Notes under the pieces: generated by a model
The model's input: only the letters and a program-made list of their open reading frames with translations
What the model was told of the DNA's origin: nothing
The model's database searches: none
Shown: positions 21,353 to 31,038 of the stretch, one piece after another
Layout of the letters: every line of letters begins with the position of its first letter
How positions within the stretch are numbered: the first letter of the stretch is position 1
NCBI GenBank assembly: GCA_900208305.1
Contig: OAPG01000002.1
Span: forward strand, 1-64,000
Direction: 5' to 3'
Source of the DNA: Melanopsichium pennsylvanicum
Lineage: Eukaryota > Basidiomycota > Ustilaginomycetes > Ustilaginales
DNA: 64,000 bases
Program-made: the position numbers and the translations under genes

Positions 21353-22778
21353 GTGAAGCGTGAAGGCCATGCCTTTTCGTCGCCATTGCTTGGTGTTGAG
21401 CCCCATTCAAAGTTCAAAGTGATTTCGGTCCTCTTTACGATGGGCTTGCTCAAGCTACTTGTGGCTTTTGACAGGACCATCATCGGTGTAGTTCTACCTC
21501 CAGTTTCAAGCGAATTCCATTCTCTCAATGACATTGCCTGGTCGGATCCGCCTATGTACCACCAACGCCACTCTTCAGCTTGTGTGGGGTCGCAACTACA
21601 AGTGCAACCGTGTCAAGCCCATCTTATTGCCGCTGTCATCACCTTCGAAGCAGGACCCGCTATCTGTGGTGCTGCCTTCAACTCGAAATCATCACATCGT
21701 ACCTGTTGTCTTCTTCTTTGATGGCCAATAGACCGCAGACATGGGCAAGAAGGTGCTGAGATTCAAGATACAAATACGTCAACTTGATCCCATCGGAACG
21801 GTGCTCGTGCTGACCAGTGTTATCGGACTCGTCCTCGCGCTGCAATGGGGTGGTCAAGGTTAATCGACGAACCATACACATTCGTGAACTAAGCCACCCG
21901 TGAATGCCCTACTTGTCGTTGTCGGTATCTCTCCGCTCACCTTCATCGGCTGGCAGGTGTACATGCAAGACCAAGCGCTGCTTCCATCCAAGCTCTTTGT
22001 CGAGAGATCCGTCCTTGGGTCATTCTGATACATGTGGTTCTTTGAGGCCTCAATGACCGTCATCTTCTATTACGTGCCTGTCTTGTTCCAAGTGTTACAA
22101 GGTGCTGCGCTCCTCCAGAGCAAATTTCGCGCTCTCGCAACGTTCGTTTCATCCGTGGTCGCAAGCATCCTCAGTGGTGTCACCACCAAGGAGACGGAAT
22201 ACTACACGCCTCGGTTGCTCCTTCCTCCCATCCTCGGCGCTGTTCGTGTTGGCATGGTCACAACCTGGTCTTCTACGACCCCACAGGCCGAGAGGTTTGG
22301 ACATCAATTGATGCACGGCCTTGGTATGGGAGCCGGCATGACGGTTGCCTCGGTTACTGTACAAGCCTCGCTTCCGCAAGCGAACGTGCTGCTTGCCATC
22401 GGTGCCATCTTCTTTGCGCGCGAGATGGGCGGCACCGTCTTCGTTTCTGCTGCAGAAAACCTCTTGTCAGCTTGACTCGTCAAAGGGCTCGAAATGATTC
22501 CGCAGCTGAAGGGTCGAACCGCGCAGCTTTCGAAAGCGGATGCATCCGAAATTCTGAAGGAAGTCGAAGGCTCTGGAGAGCAAGTGCTCAAGCAGGTGAT
22601 CGACGCCATCGACGCGGCGCTGCGTCGTGTCTGGTACCTCGCTCTTGCGCTGACCCTGGCTGTGATTGTACCGTTCTTCTTGATCGGATGGCTAATTCTA
22701 AACACAGTGGTCAAACGGCGTACCGAGGAGAGGGCGGCTGCCCAGGCGCAGGGTGCCAGGACCATCAACGAGGCTTGA
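21353..22778 (+). pseudogene. Decayed DHA2-family MFS (14-helix) efflux transporter
   Basis: Pieces of one multidrug-type MFS transporter follow in the right order. Helix 1 is seen at about 21440-21541 (VAFDRTIIGVVLPP, then FHSLNDIAW). The next helices need frame changes between about 21541 and 21650 (TTNATLQLVWGR in one frame, FEAGPAICGAAFNS in another). About 110 residues expected before 21741 are missing. From 21741 a single frame carries LDPIGTVLVLTSVIGL, YYVPVLFQVLQGA and VNVLLAIGAIFFAR-like helices through to a C-terminal helix at about 22630-22710. That frame holds TGA at 22026-22028 and at 22473-22475, and a TAA near 21858 that a 43-bp intron might remove. Frame changes, deletion and stops make it a pseudogene. 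The parent family exports drugs or metabolites across the plasma membrane. Confidence 0.88.
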
Positions 22779-22912
22779 GGCTTAAGTGTCACATTGTAAT
22801 GCTATGTTCGCCCCTAATCCACTGATCAATCTATTTGAATATACATTTTTGGCTCCATATGTATGACTGCGTCGCAAGAGATACGTGCCCAGGGGTATGA
22901 TTAAAGAGAAAA

Positions 22913-23245
22913 TCAGATCTGCCGTGTGCCGCGTAGCTTGTTGACAGAGCCATCGGACGAAGCGCCTGCCAGAGTCATCTGACCCTGCATCTGCTTCAAA
23001 AAGCGGTGCCCTTGCATCAGAAGATCCTTGATCTTGCCAAGATCAGTTTCGTTGCGATAGCGTTGGAAGTCGTCGCGGAAGAATTGGATCGTCTCCCAGC
23101 GTGCCAGCGGATTTGGAATGTCTCGTGTTGCGCGAAGATAATTGCGGTAGAGCGAGAGGGTGCGAGATCGCATAAGAAAGTGCTCAAGGGTCAGTTGGCT
23201 CGACTTGAGGTCGGCTCGAGCGGTTCTTGCTACGGTGCTCAGCAT
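22913..23245 (-). CDS. LYR-motif protein, LYRM2-like (mitochondrial)
   Basis: Single exon, 110 residues. The LYR tripeptide is at 32-34 (SLYRNYLRATRDIP), followed by the helical continuation ARWETIQFFRDDFQRYRNET and a QGHRFLKQMQGQ helix, the layout of the Complex1_LYR family. The tail motif matches LYRM2 best; human LYRM2 has the same helix order and a similar length. LYR proteins bind acyl carrier protein and serve respiratory-complex or Fe-S assembly in the matrix. LYRM2 has been tied to complex I. The first 25 residues are basic and could be an import signal. It lies 134 bp from the 3' end of the decayed transporter, on the opposite strand. Confidence 0.85.
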   Translation of the reverse strand: MLSTVARTARADLKSSQLTLEHFLMRSRTLSLYRNYLRATRDIPNPLARWETIQFFRDDFQRYRNETDLGKIKDLLMQGHRFLKQMQGQMTLAGASSDGSVNKLRGTRQI

Positions 23246-24107
23246 GATATCTGTTTTGGCGGATCAACGGTTTGAAGTGATTCGGGATCGATTGAGGTAT
23301 TGGTCGACAACAATGCCAAGCGTCCAAATTGAGTGTCCTTCTCGCCACTTCGACCTCCGACATCCGAAGAATCGGATTCAAGCTCACTCCACTTCGGATT
23401 TTTTTTTTCTTTGCTTGTTAGAGCTTCGATTCAGCATCTGTGTTCTGAGGTCCAGAATTGCCTCGTGTCCAGCCAAAAAAAAAAAAACTGTGAGCTACTA
23501 AGCAAGTCAAGGAAACGGCAGCCCACGTCAAGATGGACGAGGCTCGCGCATGTTTTGTCCGACGGTCCAAAGATTGTAAATCATGCCATTTCAGGACCGT
23601 CATGCCTCTCGACGTGTGTATTTTGAGCTTGCTCTGGAGACTATCGTGCCACATTCCGGCATATGCTTTCCTTCGACTGATGCTCTCCTCTTGTGCCACT
23701 TAGTTGCTACATGTCTCTTGCCGACCTTTTAACCGTTCGTGTCCCGTATGTCACCCGTCTGTGATCTGCGGGATGGGGTTAGCTCGCTCCGAACAAAGTC
23801 ACCTCCCATGCACATGTGCGGGAGAGGGTTCAAACACCGATAGGCAGAGGATCTACGAGCTGCCTTTCGGCTGAGCATGGTGTTCGATTTTGAGACACTC
23901 ACGCCATTTAATGCGGAGAGAGCCAATAGTGATTGGCGCTTAGACGTATGTTTCGGTGTATTCTCGTGCTGCATATGCCTTCTACTGAAAGCGGTTGCCT
24001 GCAATCTTTGTCCTGTTGCTATTGAGAAACCAGTCAACCTTCTCGAACCTCACGTCACCAACATCATCCATTTGAATCGCCTCTTCCAAGCCAAAATCGC
24101 ATACGAC
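23246..24107. other. Divergent upstream region of the LYR and TMD0-like genes
   Basis: Contains a 12-base A run near 23475-23487 and no recognisable gene. The frame of the next gene is open back to an ATG at 23877, so part of this stretch may be its coding sequence. Confidence 0.5.
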
Positions 24108-25003
24108 ATGGACAAGATGGGCAACATGAACTCATCAATGCACATGGACCCTCCCAAGGTGCATCGCCCTCTTTGCGGCCTGCGTTATGACAACAGGTAC
24201 TCATTTGCATCGGACAAGTTTCAGGGAATCACGACGACATGCTTCAACGACGTAGTGCTGGAACCGCTAGCGACCTGGTTTTTGTTGTTGGTGTCGCTAC
24301 CATTGCTGGCATTGGCTGTCAGACGCAGGCGATCCAGCTCTGATGTTACCTTAAGGCTGATCCACTATCGCGCTACCGCATACCGCAACGAAAGCAGGTT
24401 TAGCGGTCGACTCTCAAAATGGCGCACCGCTGCGAGAGTGCTCTACATGCTTCTGGTAGCTGCAGCTTTGCTGATGAGTAAGCATTTGAATGAATTGCAT
24501 TTGAATAGGAGCTGCCCTGATCATTGACAACAGTCTTGCTTTCGTCTCCTTGCTTTATATTGACAGACATTCTGCAGATTGTCAGACTGGCCCTAGCCAA
24601 CCGTGGCGTCGGCTTGCTCCCCTTCAACTTGGCCGGCATTCTCATTGTTCTCGTCCTAATGCATCTTCGCACCTCGACCACGCGAGCAGTGAGCTTGACT
24701 ATTCTAGCATTCTGGAGCATGCTGCTCACGTTTACCTCGGTAGCCTTGGCCGGACTTAGTAAGCTCAACGGAGCCGAGGACCGCAAGGGCACCGAGTATT
24801 TGCTGAGCGACGAGATGATTGATGTTGGAGTGCAAATTGGACTCTACGCTGTCTTCTGGCTCGTCGAGGCTATCAGATTGGTCAAGAGCGTCTTAGTGGC
24901 TCGCAAAGACTCCCAAGGCACCGCAAGATTGCCCGAGCATTTTCACCACGACGGCCTGGCCACTTCGCAGTCAACTGCGAACAAGATGGTGGCTGCTGCC
25001 TAG
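24108..25003 (+). CDS. Five-helix membrane protein resembling a lone ABC-transporter TMD0
   Basis: Exons 24108-24477 and 24567-25003; the intron is GTAAGC...GACAG and joins ALLM to NILQIVRLALANRG in frame, giving 268 residues. An in-frame ATG at 23877 would add 77 residues. Predicted helices: TWFLLLVSLPLLALAV, VLYMLLVAAALLM, LPFNLAGILIVLVLM, LTILAFWSMLLTFTSVALAG and IGLYAVFWLVEAIRLV. The order (an N-terminal Cys-containing lead into helix 1, a basic loop, two more helix pairs) recalls the five-helix TMD0 of fungal ABCC transporters such as Ycf1, but there is no ATPase here or nearby. The likeness is my inference; the family is otherwise unrecognised. Confidence 0.72.
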
Positions 25004-25331
25004 CAGTCCATGCGACTTTCCTGCAATGCCCGCTTTTCTTTTGTAACTCTCTTGTACACCCTGATTTAGCTTCTCACTAATACCATCTCGATCGGAAAGC
25101 GTTTCAGCATCATGCGTGTGGAACTGGCGATAAGAAATCCTCGACAAGATCGATCTAACATAGATAAACAATCTCAAAATTGCTCGAGCCTCGAAAGTCG
25201 GAGCTGGTAACTCAGTGTTGGTCCTTGCTCGGAACCCGCTCAAACACAACTCTTATTGCGTCGTACACCTCGACAACATCGTTCTTCTTGCCTCTACTTC
25301 CACGCGGACCTCGCCAGGCTCGCGAGCCACG
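25004..25331. other. Intergenic, upstream of the BZZ1-like gene
   Basis: A 328-bp spacer holding the 3' end of the membrane-protein gene and the leader of the next. Nothing else is seen. Confidence 0.55.
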
Positions 25332-27338
25332 ATGACCGACTCTGCCATCGAATTTGGTCACCAATTGCCAGATCAGCTGCCAACGATCGCGGCTGCCCTC
25401 TCGGCACAGCTCTCCCTTGAATCCGACGTCGCTTCCTTCCTAGCAGAACGAGCCGCCCTGGAACGTGACTATGCCGCGAAACTACAATCACTTGTCCGCA
25501 AGTATCGCGAAAAGAAAGCGAAACGAGATCAAGACATCTCCGTCGGACCCACTCCCACCATAGAATGGAAGCATGCACAATCCACTCTCGCGACACACAT
25601 CACAGAGCTCTACTCGACTCACGATGCCAGCGCTGCCGATCACAGCACTCTCGCGGCCTCTCTCGACTGTCTCTCCAGCAAGATGATCGCCAGCACAAAG
25701 CTGCGAGATGATCTTCGCAAATAGCACACCTCATATTCCAGCAAGCTTCTGTCAGATCGCGAAAAGACATACTCAGATAAAGACAAGGCCAAGTCCAAAT
25801 ACGACGAGCTCTGCCACGAGCTCGATTCCCATCGACAGAAGCGCGACAAGGCAGAGGCTGGAGACAAGCATATTGATCGTGCTGCGAAGGCTTTCCAGTC
25901 TTCTGAGATGGACATGTGGAATGGCAAAAATAGCTACCTGATCCACATTGCTGTGTCCAACAGTGCGAAACAGCGATTCTACCGCAAGGACTTGCCCGCG
26001 GTTCAGAACAGCCTGCAATCTCTCTGGACACTCTCTACCCACCGATTCGTTGATAGCACAGCACAAGCGGAATCCATCATCGCAGCTCACCACGAGCTCT
26101 TAGCAAAGAAGCATCGTGATCTCGAAACAAAAGCATCAGGCGTTGATCCGTCTCAAGATCAAAAACTCTTTGCGGATCACAACCAGCAGCGATGGCAAGA
26201 ACCAAGCGGCTGGTCTTTCGAGCCGTGTGTTGGCTTCTTTGACACTTCTGAAATGTCGACAGAGCCTCCCGCTGTCATACTCCTCCAGAACCGCCTCATT
26301 CGTTGCCGAGCACGCATTGCTGAGCTAGAACCCCTCGTCGAGGCGAAGTCGAACGAAGTCAGCGGCCTGAAGAAATTGCGTGATGCTTATCAAGAGAATC
26401 AAACCCTCGGCAACCCCGACGAAGTCATGGACAACCTCTTTGAAGCCGCCCGCATGCTCTTTGGGTTCGAGATCGAGTTGCACAATCTCGAGTCCGAGGT
26501 TGATGCAATTGTCGCTAACGTCGGCGAGAATCAGGGTCAAGCGAAACCACATCGTTTCAAGTCTGCTGCCTTTGGCATCCCAACAACATGTCACTTTTGT
26601 GGGGACAAGATCTGGGGGCTGGCAAGTAAAGGCTCGGTCTGCAAGCCATGCGGCTATACCGTTCACCAGAAGTGCGAGCTAAAGGTCCCTCCCGAGTGCA
26701 AGGCTGCACCTGGGTATGGTGTGGCAGCTGGGATGGACCCGCCGCGAAGTTCGGGAACGTTTTGCAGGTCCAATCGTTCAAGCGCACTTCTTGCGGGGGA
26801 CAAATTGGAAAGGACTTCCTCTTCTGCTACAGCAGTTACATCTTCGTCGAGGTCCTCGGCTGCTCAGCTCCATCAAGCAATCACTAGCAGTGCGCAAGGT
26901 CAAAGTGGCAAGGTCATATATGCCTTCGAGGCCAGTAGCCGCTTTGAGCTAAGCGTGGCAGAGGGAGAAGCGGTGAAATTGCTAAAGGACGACGTTGATG
27001 GAACTGGCTGGATCAAAGTTCGGGCTGGAGTTGGAAGAGAAGGTCTTGTGCCGACATCATATTGCGATTTCAAGAGCGAAACAGGGTCCACAGCAGCGGA
27101 AGCGCAAGATGCAGGCTACAGCGGAAACAGTACTGGTGATGGGAGCGCACAAGGAAATGGACAATTCGTTAAAGCACTATATGATTACACCGCACAAGGA
27201 GACGACGAGATTGAGTTTTCGGTAGGCGAATATTTAGAGCTCACTTCAACAGGCTTCAGCTACGCAGATGGATGGTGTGAAGGCGTCAAAGACGGACAGA
27301 AGGGAATTTTTCCGTCAAATTACGTCGAGCAAATCTGA
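25332..27338 (+). CDS. BZZ1: BZZ1-like F-BAR / C1 / SH3-SH3 protein, interrupted by one in-frame TAG
   Basis: One frame runs for 668 codons and is broken only by TAG at 25722-25724 (codon 131). The F-BAR domain spans about 10-290 and continues in the same frame after the stop (KLLSDREKTYSDKDKAKSKY). A zinc-binding C1 domain lies at about 405-456 (HRFKSAAFGIPTTCHFCGDK, then CKPCGYTVHQKC). Two SH3 domains lie at about 525-582 (KVIYAFEASSRFELS) and 610-668 (FVKALYDYTAQGDDEIEFS). This order is that of fungal Bzz1, which binds curved membrane and activates Las17/WASP-driven actin assembly at endocytic patches. The stop falls between LRDDLRK and HTSYSSK, where a Gln codon (CAG) would be natural. 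No plausible in-phase intron removes it. It is either a recent nonsense allele, a sequencing error or a read-through codon. Confidence 0.85.
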
Positions 27339-27408
27339 TCTCTGGACAATTGCAGCAATGACGCAAACAAATACACATTGCCTCATGCACTTGTGCTTCA
27401 AATACAGA

Positions 27409-28482
27409 CTACGCGGACGTTTCGTCGAGCAACACATAATCCCTGGTGCTAGCCCCAAAAGTAAGCGCGTCCCCGCTTCTGAGCTGATAATATCTCGAAG
27501 TAGGGATCTCAGTGTGGTTGACATAAGAGCCATTGCTCGATTCTAAATCCAACAAGAATGGCCCGATGCGCTTCTTCTTGTCTCCGAATTCGTTGGTGGT
27601 GATCATTTGGCGGAACTGAATCACAGCGTGCTGCTTGGAACACGATTCGTGATCCAACGGGATGTCGGCCACAGTCCTGTCGCGCCCAAGGAGATAGCAA
27701 GATTGAGCACCAAGGTGAAGTACTTCTTGATCCTTGCCGTCTTTGAAGCAGTACATGCGCCAGGGAGATTTCGGCTTGCGTGCTTCGGGTGGCTCGTGAT
27801 ATTTGAGAGCTACGCCGTTGACACTGTTGGATTCCGCAGCGAGCAGGCCAGAAGGGGCAAAGTTAGGGGCGTCTTGGTCGATCTCCTCCTCTCCTTCCAC
27901 TGGGTCAAGAAAGTGAGCCTGTGGCTGTGAAGGAGGAGGTGAGCGACGGGAAGAGGATGCTTGCGGAAGCGGTGAACGAGATCGAGATCGGCGACGGAGT
28001 GGCTCTTTGGTTTCTAGGGAGGAGCGCTCGCGTGATGATCTTTCACCTCGATGCCGATGGATTCCGGAAGATTGGTGCTTAACCGAATGATCATGGTCAT
28101 CCCTATGCCTTGAGCTGGCTTTGCGTGATCGGTAAAGACCTTCATCTCGTTGTCGTCGATGCAGTCTATCTCGGTCTTCTCCGTCATCCCAACGCCGGCT
28201 TGAACTGTACTTGGAGCGAAGCTTGTCGTCTAAGTCTTCTCTGTGCAAGCCAGAGGATCTGACATGCCTATCTTCCCTACGACAAGACTTGTCTTTGTGC
28301 CTGTCTTCGTCGCGGACCACCCGATGCGAGTGAGATGTTGGTCCGCGACGCTCGTCCATGAGTTGGTTGACATGCTTGTTGCCACGTTCATAGCCCGAGG
28401 GTCGATGGAACGAAGATATCTCTTGATACTCTTGCTGAGCGCCGACTTTTGATGTGCTAACTTCTGCAGCAGTTTCTGGCAT
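27409..28482 (-). CDS. FHA-domain splicing factor, SNIP1/Pml1-like
   Basis: Single exon, 357 residues. The N-terminal about 190 residues are dominated by Arg, Ser, Asp and His with many RD/RS-like pairs (RRSRSRSPLP). A C-terminal FHA domain spans about 240-350, with GRDRTVADIPLDHESCSKQH and SSNGSYVN giving the phosphothreonine-binding Arg, Ser and Asn. This combination defines human SNIP1 and yeast Pml1, a subunit of the RES complex that retains unspliced pre-mRNA in the nucleus and aids splicing. It is convergent with the BZZ1-like gene with only 70 bp between the stops. Another ATG in a different frame lies upstream at 28529; the one used gives the intact domain. Confidence 0.85.
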   Translation of the reverse strand: MPETAAEVSTSKVGAQQEYQEISSFHRPSGYERGNKHVNQLMDERRGPTSHSHRVVRDEDRHKDKSCRREDRHVRSSGLHREDLDDKLRSKYSSSRRWDDGEDRDRLHRRQRDEGLYRSRKASSRHRDDHDHSVKHQSSGIHRHRGERSSRERSSLETKEPLRRRSRSRSPLPQASSSRRSPPPSQPQAHFLDPVEGEEEIDQDAPNFAPSGLLAAESNSVNGVALKYHEPPEARKPKSPWRMYCFKDGKDQEVLHLGAQSCYLLGRDRTVADIPLDHESCSKQHAVIQFRQMITTNEFGDKKKRIGPFLLDLESSNGSYVNHTEIPTSRYYQLRSGDALTFGASTRDYVLLDETSA

Positions 28483-29310
28483 GAGGGCGAGTTGAAAAGG
28501 GAGGATGCAATGCTGTTGGATATACTCATCCTAGGTCACGAAATCTGACCACTCGACTACGGTCATCGATCGTGATGTGGAGATAGACTACCGACTTCCG
28601 AAATTTCATTTTACAGATGACTGATTCTGTTCCAACGAATATCGGATAAAACGGACAATCGCGGAAGGACATTCTCAATCGCTCTAACATCTTAGCTGGA
28701 AAGGAAAGATTTCTCGGCAGGAAACGGCGTGACGAGTGCGACGAGCCTCGTTATGTCAGCCAACGTGCTTACAGCAAGCTTTCCCCAGTCGCGCCCGACG
28801 GAAAATACAAATTTGGAAGCCTCGTTAGCTTTGAAATCCAATTGACTCTGATTGGACCTTGACGGTATTGTACTTTGCCCCTTTTTTGGCCCATTTTTGA
28901 TTTCAGGCCCACTTGCCACCTCTGCTTATTTGATTTTCAGCGCTAAAAAGCCGATACAGGCCGACTGAGAGTAGAGAACACAGAGGAAGCGAAATCCAAC
29001 AGTACACCGCTGCGACGTGTTTTGGTAATCAGCGCATTCTGGAAGAGCACAGCGCAGTGTTGTGCCTATATTCTGTCGCCCCCGCACAGTGAATTAGCAA
29101 GATTGTGCTTTCTCAGCAAGGCAAGCCAGCGTCGACGGACAGTCTATTTGTGTGTGTGTGTGTGTGCGCGCGCGCAGAGTAGCCATCGCCAGTCAGTCTG
29201 ATAGCTGACCAGAATAACTTAATGGTTCGCGCCGTCATCACATTCCTTCACAAGCAAACATCATCATCAAACCATCTGTTTTTCACTACCTACACATATC
29301 GATCGTAACC
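28483..29310. other. Divergent promoter region, SNIP1-like gene and SDH2
   Basis: Holds the promoters of two divergent genes and the alternating TG/CG tract listed separately, which lies about 135 bp before the SDH2 start. The leader next to SDH2 is CA/CT-rich. No ORF is credible. Confidence 0.6.
29149..29176. repeat. Alternating (TG)9(CG)4CA dinucleotide tract
   Basis: Twenty-eight bases alternate pyrimidine-purine without a break, switching from TG to CG. Such sequence can adopt left-handed Z-DNA under negative supercoiling, as is known for (CG)n and (TG)n. Its place is the SDH2 upstream region. Confidence 0.95.
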
Positions 29311-30204
29311 ATGTCACTATTCAACGTAAGCAGCAGTCTTCGCACTGCCCTGCGATCCAACTTCACCGGCTCATCCCGAGCGACCGCTGCTTTCTCCACA
29401 ACCGCCGCCGCCCGTCTAGCCACTCCCACCAGCGATGCCAACGTTGGCAGCTCCGGCAAGCCTCAGCACATGAAGCAGTTCAAAATTTACCGATGGAATC
29501 CCGACAAACCCTCTGAGAAGCCTCGTCTCCAATCGTACACCCTCGACCTCAATCAGACCGGTCCAATGGTGCTCGACGCCTTGATTAAGATCAAGAATGA
29601 GATCGACCCTTCTCTCACATTCCGACGATCCTGCCGTGAGGGTATCTGTGGCTCTTGTGCCATGAACATTGACGGTGTCAACACTCTTGCTTGCTTGTGC
29701 CGCATCGACAAGGCAAACGACACCAAGATCTACCCTCTCCCTCACATGTATGTCGTCAAGGATCTTGTCCCTGACTTGACTCAGTTCTACAAACAGTACA
29801 GGTCGATCGAGCCTTTCCTCAAGGCTAACAACACTCCTGCTGAGGGAGAGCACCTTCAGTCGCCCGAGGAGCGTCGTCGTCTTGACGGTCTCTACGAGTG
29901 CATTCTCTGCGCTTGCTGCTCCACCTCTTGCCCTTCCTACTGGTGGAATCAGGATGAGTATCTTGGACCAGCAGTGCTCATGCAGGCCTACCGATGGATG
30001 GCAGACTCCCGTGATGATTTTGGTGAGGAGCGAAGACAGAAGTTGGAAAACACTTTCTCGCTCTACCGTTGCCACACCATCATGAACTGCTCCAGGACCT
30101 GCCCCAAGAACCTTAACCCTGGTAAGGCAATCGCCCAGATCAAGAAGGACATGGCCGTCGGCGCCCCCAAGGCTGCTGACCGTCCCATCATGGCCTCCTC
30201 GTAA
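29311..30204 (+). CDS. SDH2: Succinate dehydrogenase iron-sulfur subunit, mitochondrial (complex II)
   Basis: Intronless, 297 residues. Passes electrons from FAD in Sdh1 to ubiquinone in complex II of the inner membrane. All cluster ligands are present: 2Fe-2S C108, C113, C116, C128 ([10 protein letters not shown]...LAC); 4Fe-4S C197, C200, C203 and C264; 3Fe-4S C207, C254, C260. The first about 45 residues are Ser/Arg/Ala/Thr-rich without acids, a presequence. H255 in RCHTIMNC is the His whose change to Leu gives carboxin resistance in Ustilago maydis (H257 there); here it is the sensitive wild-type residue. C-ending codons dominate, as in RPT6. Confidence 0.97.
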   Translation: MSLFNVSSSLRTALRSNFTGSSRATAAFSTTAAARLATPTSDANVGSSGKPQHMKQFKIYRWNPDKPSEKPRLQSYTLDLNQTGPMVLDALIKIKNEIDPSLTFRRSCREGICGSCAMNIDGVNTLACLCRIDKANDTKIYPLPHMYVVKDLVPDLTQFYKQYRSIEPFLKANNTPAEGEHLQSPEERRRLDGLYECILCACCSTSCPSYWWNQDEYLGPAVLMQAYRWMADSRDDFGEERRQKLENTFSLYRCHTIMNCSRTCPKNLNPGKAIAQIKKDMAVGAPKAADRPIMASS

Positions 30205-31038
30205 CCGCGTAGCGCCTGGTTGTAAACCCATAATATTCTAGGATTTTGGAATCATGGCTTTCTTTCAATCTGAATATTTGCATCCAACGTGCATCATTGT
30301 ATGTGGTTCTCCTCCTTACTCAACATTTGAGCGTCTCTTTCGATGTTGTGGAGTTAATACGCGGTGCATGAGAAGTCCCAAGACCCCAATGATCGTGTTG
30401 GCTTTGTGAAACACGGAACAAGGCACACATGTGCTCGAGCTCGTATCGTATCGTCCAATTCCCAAAAGAGGCAGAGCAAACCTCCTTTCTCCAGGTGTCA
30501 AATTCGGCCTGGCAGCAGCTTGACGAAAACAGCTGTCTCGAACGGCTTTAACATACTCTCCGTTCTGAATCAGTGAGCATGAACGTGGGCCTCTCTGAAA
30601 TGCTTTAAAACAGCGTCCTTCGGCGATGTAGCCCACAAGGTCCGTCTCCTGTCAAAGACTGATGAAAGGTACACTCCTATGATCGCTCCAATTTCGTCTG
30701 AAAAATGGGCCGAAGTCCCTGTGATGCCTTGCATCGTCTGTAAAGAGACGATCCTGAAAGCACTGAACCTCGAAAGTTTTGGGCAGCTTGTTCAGTGCTT
30801 GTTCCCGGTCCGCCCGTACATTTCGGAAACGAGAGGGGAGATGGAATGAGCTCTCATCGCATCACACGCCCCGTAGAATTCGTTCGAATTTCTGCAAGGG
30901 TACACACTGTCACTTGTTCAGCTCAATACGCAAGCCCGCCCTGTCCGCCACTCGACCGATTTATGAGTTCTGCCGCCAAACCGACACTGTCTTATCGTGT
31001 TGTACAGTATCTATGCGTGTAGCACATGATCTGGTAAT
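30205..31038. other. Intergenic between SDH2 and the phosphatase relic
   Basis: No frame with recognisable content. It contains the SDH2 3' end and AT-rich sequence before the convergent relic. Confidence 0.55.

Noticed and set aside
29416..30231. 271-codon open frame on the minus strand
   Set aside because: Antisense shadow of SDH2, caused by its strong preference for C-ending codons.
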